Position numbers and translations under genes: made by a program
DNA from: Setomelanomma holmii
Lineage: Eukaryota; Ascomycota; Dothideomycetes; Pleosporales; Phaeosphaeriaceae
Length of the DNA: 10,088 nt
Reading direction: 5' to 3'
NCBI GenBank assembly: GCA_010015745.1
Contig: ML978471.1
Span: 1 to 10,088, forward strand
In this document: positions 7,969 to 10,088 of the stretch, in pieces
Layout: each line of letters starts with the position of its first letter
Position numbering within the stretch: position 1 is the stretch's first letter
Notes under the pieces: model-generated
What the model saw: the letters and a program-made list of their open reading frames with translations, nothing else
Database searches by the model: none
Told to the model about the DNA's origin: nothing

Positions 7969-8627
7969 TTACTCCACCAACCTCTTCCAAGTCGCAGCCG
8001 CCTTGCTCCTCCCTTCACCTTCGTCATCGAGCGTCCATGAAAACTCCCAACCCCTTGGATTCCATGCCAACCAAGCAGCTCGCCGGAACATATTCGCCAG
8101 CCGAATGTTTGAAACAGGATACATGCCTATCACCCGTCGCGCCTGAGCTGTGTCCCCGCATACAGCGAGCACCCATGCGAGCATAACCTTCCCTCATCAA
8201 TTGATCGCCATCGTTATGGCTTTTGGCTTTTGAGTCAATGGAAGGAGTGAGGGTTGCGACATGAGTGCTGAAGATTGGGAGAAAGGCGCGCAAAGCGTCG
8301 GTTTGTTTAGAGAAAAATATCCGGTCAAAAAATTCCCGGTCAAACGAGCTGAATAGTTTGGTATATTTCTCCTGAAGCGTCAGGCGGAGCTTAGTGGCAG
8401 GAAACGGAGTGATTGTCGTCAAAGTGATGCCGGGGGCCTGGTACGCCACCCTTGCCAGGTGCGCTTCAAACGCTTTATTGCCTTCGTGGTCGAGTTCGGT
8501 TTTGATCTGGCGGTAGGACAGGTACAGACCGTGGTAGTCGGGGAAGAACACCTCAGTCGGTGACAGCAATGATGGCGTATACGCCATAGCGTAGCTCTGC
8601 TGGCGAGTCAAGGAAGTTGAATGACAT
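7969..8627 (-). pseudogene. F-box-like protein of a second family (two frameshifts)
   Basis: The frame begins at ATG 8627 with MSFNFLDSPAELRYGVYAII, the classic F-box-like opening of many Dothideomycete proteins (FLDLPxELRxxIY). It hits TGA at 8553-8555. One base away, the frame continues smoothly as VFFPDYHGLYLSYRQIKTEL, where such proteins have a strand followed by an LxxxRQ(I/T)KxE helix. It then runs on to REGYAR near 8190. A second shift near 8184-8195 leads into MLAWVLAVCGDTAQARRVIG and WEFSWTLDDEGEGRSKAA, ending in TAA at 7969. The joined length would be about 218 residues. The two breaks do not resemble introns. The protein is unrelated in its C-terminal part to the three array copies. 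Its function is unknown and adaptor roles are inference. Confidence 0.55.
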
Positions 8628-9065
8628 GTCGATAGGCCTTATGAGAGTATAAGACAGAGTGCTGCAGTGTGTGCGGCGAAAAGAGTGCGAGAGCGTATTG
8701 TTGAAAATTGAAGGTGCGGAGGAAGAGGGCGGCGGAGAGTCTGTGGAAACCTCATCACGGGAACAGAAAAGTTTCTCCAGCTGAATGCCGGTCGCTCTTT
8801 CACTTACTTACTCATGCAAGCCTTACAGAAGGCACACCGCAACGGGTCCCTGCGATATCGAAAGGCAATAGTGTATGCGGCGTGTCTTTCCCTGGCTTCA
8901 TCTCCGGCCATTATGTCCGTCCACCACTCGCCCGAAATGTTCAACTTCATAGGCATAAGCATGGAGATTGTGCAGGTAGTGTGATGAATAAAAGACCCGA
9001 TTGCAAAAGGTAGACAATGAAGAGTTTCAAAGTCCAGATCATCTATCAACAAGGGCTGAAAGAAA
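8628..9065. other. unassigned stretch with one weak minus-strand frame
   Basis: The part next to 8627 is the 5' flank of the F-box-like relic. A minus-strand frame that ends with TAA at 8804 is open from 9052. Its first ATG codons are near 8975, giving about 54 residues, with GEWWTDIMAGDEARERHAAY and a CAFCKACMSK tail containing CxxC. I do not recognise it, and it may be chance or a gene fragment. Confidence 0.25.
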
Positions 9066-9533
9066 CAGAACGAACCATTGACACAATATCACCCAGTCCG
9101 CGCAGTCCCACGAAACTTCCCATCATCCAATCCGCGCACTCTCGGCGCCTTCACCACTTTTCTCGGCACCTTGACCACTTTACGCCTCTCCGCTATTATT
9201 GTACGTCTCCCATCCCTATCCACCTTCCTCCACACACATGTAAACCCCTACATCATCGAGTTCATCTCCACCAACAACACCTTGTAGCTTCCCGCATCTT
9301 GTATAGTCAATTCAGGATATGACAGCACCACCTTTTGCGCATTGATTGCGTCTTCATTATGTCTCGGTATCGCTGCAAGATAGGCTGCCCTTGCCCTCTT
9401 CGCCCTTCTGCTGGTGTTAAGTCGTCTTTCGAAACTGATCCTAATACTAGCGACATGAAGCCCGAGGATCGGGCGGAGCAGACGGGCTCCTTTAGGTCCA
9501 TAGGCTTTGACTTCTGACTCGGAAATCAATCAA
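9066..9533 (+). pseudogene. possible decayed membrane-protein frame
   Basis: A single plus-strand frame shows hydrophobic stretches: GAFTTFLGTLTTLRLSAIIV, PYIIEFI, FCALIASSLCLGIAAR and AALALFALLLVLSRLSKLIL. The first part has C-ending codons typical of fungal coding sequence. The frame is interrupted by TAG at 9285-9287, TAG near 9390, TGA near 9459 and TAG near 9500, and it lacks an ATG start. The TAG codons could derive from CAG and the TGA from CGA by C-to-T change. On the opposite strand 9248-9529 is open for 93 codons without an ATG. Hydrophobic translations arise easily from pyrimidine-rich DNA, so this call is weak and no family is recognised. Confidence 0.25.
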
Positions 9534-9544
9534 ATCAAACCTGA

Positions 9545-10051
9545 CTTGACCGGCTTGGTAGGATTACCTCTGATAATGTAACAGTAAACGACACGCTTGT
9601 TTGTGCAATTAAGGCCTTTATGCGCACAGAAGGCATTACCTACTAGACTGAGAAGATACGACGACTTTGCTGCATTGGCCATATCATCAACCTTGCTACA
9701 CAGGCCTTTATGTTTGCAACCAACAAAGAAGCAGCTGAGTTAGCTTATAAGAGGGTAAAGCTAACACAGCTAGACTCTGATAGCACAGAAAGCCACAGCA
9801 GTAGTGACTTCGACATTGCAGACACTGCTCTTGCTATGCACCCTAGACTAGCAAAGCTCCGCAGTCTTGCAGTTATACTACGCAACGAGAAGTTCAATCA
9901 GGTCTTTAAGCAGTTGTCTAGAAGCTTTCTGGAATGCCCTGATACTATCCCTAAGATTCCAGGCGAGACACGGTGGAATGGCTGGCTTCTTATGATTTGT
10001 CAGCCTGGCACCTCAGTTCACACAGTACACTGTGAACTGCATCTCACGTGA
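9545..10051 (+). pseudogene. hAT-family transposase fragment
   Basis: The frame shows LDRLGRITSDNVTVNDTL, the counterpart of the DNASNNDT motif that carries a catalytic Asp of the RNase H-like hAT domain. Next comes IRRLCCIGHIINLATQAFMF, the family's (R)RxRCxxHIxNLxxxxF block. An acidic Ser-rich insert, LAKLRSLAVILRNEKFNQVF and GETRWNGWLLMI follow, the last being the RWNSxxxM(I/L) motif. TGA at 9542 and TAG at 9644-9646 (between ITY and TEKIRR, where Gln would fit) break the frame upstream. After WLLMI, at about 9998, family similarity ends in CQPGTSVHTV and a TGA at 10049-10051. The N-terminal BED finger and the C-terminal dimerisation domain are missing. It is a dead fragment of a class II transposon. 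Confidence 0.75.
10014..10039. repeat. perfect inverted repeat, 9-bp arms
   Basis: CAGTTCACA at 10014-10022 is inverted as TGTGAACTG at 10031-10039 around an 8-base loop. It lies just after the point where the hAT transposase similarity stops. It may be the end of a nested element. Confidence 0.6.
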
Positions 10052-10064
10052 CTCTGTTAGTCAC
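10048..10064. repeat. second inverted repeat, 6-bp arms
   Basis: GTGACT at 10048-10053 pairs with AGTCAC at 10059-10064 around a 5-base loop. It is 8 bp downstream of the larger inverted repeat. Together they form a palindrome-rich junction at the right edge. Confidence 0.5.
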
Positions 10065-10088
10065 CTGCTTACTCATCTGGTTGTGTAT

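Noticed and set aside
7791..8186. 131-codon plus-strand frame
   Set aside because: Its second half is antisense to the F-box-like pseudogene and its composition resembles no known protein.
845..8627. A ubiquitin-pathway cluster (E2 plus F-box-like genes)
   Set aside because: Ubc7 works with ER-membrane ligases rather than F-box ligases as far as is known, and all the F-box-like genes here are broken, so adjacency is probably coincidental.
1..10088. CRISPR array, bacterial operon or prophage features
   Set aside because: There are no regularly spaced repeats, and the spliced genes show that this is eukaryotic sequence.

Overview
The window looks like nuclear DNA of a filamentous ascomycete (Pezizomycotina, probably Dothideomycetes). 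The signs are short GT-AG introns of about 70-95 nt with CTGAC-like branch points, relics of fungal pogo/Fot1-like and hAT transposases, and lineage-specific F-box-like proteins of a kind common in that group. The lineage is an inference from style, not from a database match.

Layout. (1) 3-272: 3' end of a pogo/Fot1-like transposase with an in-frame stop, followed by a probable subterminal inverted repeat. (2) 845-4887: three tandem, same-strand (minus) copies of one uncharacterised protein family with an F-box-like N-terminal motif. Each copy is about 1.1-1.3 kb, separated by about 0.2 kb, and all three are broken by frameshifts and/or stops. (3) 5350-5921 (+): an intact Ubc7/UBE2G2-type ubiquitin-conjugating enzyme with one intron. 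(4) 6108-7387 (-): an intact sulfite oxidase-type molybdopterin enzyme with two introns and a nine-base first exon, convergent with UBC7. (5) 7969-8627 (-): a fourth F-box-like gene, of a different family, broken by two frameshifts. (6) about 8628-9540: weak, unassigned open frames, including a hydrophobic plus-strand frame with TAG stops. (7) 9545-10051: a hAT transposase fragment with an in-frame stop, cut off inside its RW motif region by palindromic sequence.

Taken together, two conserved housekeeping genes sit as an intact island between decayed accessory material. Ubc7 would act in ER-associated protein degradation and the sulfite oxidase in sulfite detoxification; I see no functional link between them beyond a shared 186-bp convergent 3' region. 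The most interesting part is the decayed tandem array, whose three copies can be aligned with each other and so define a protein family from this window alone.
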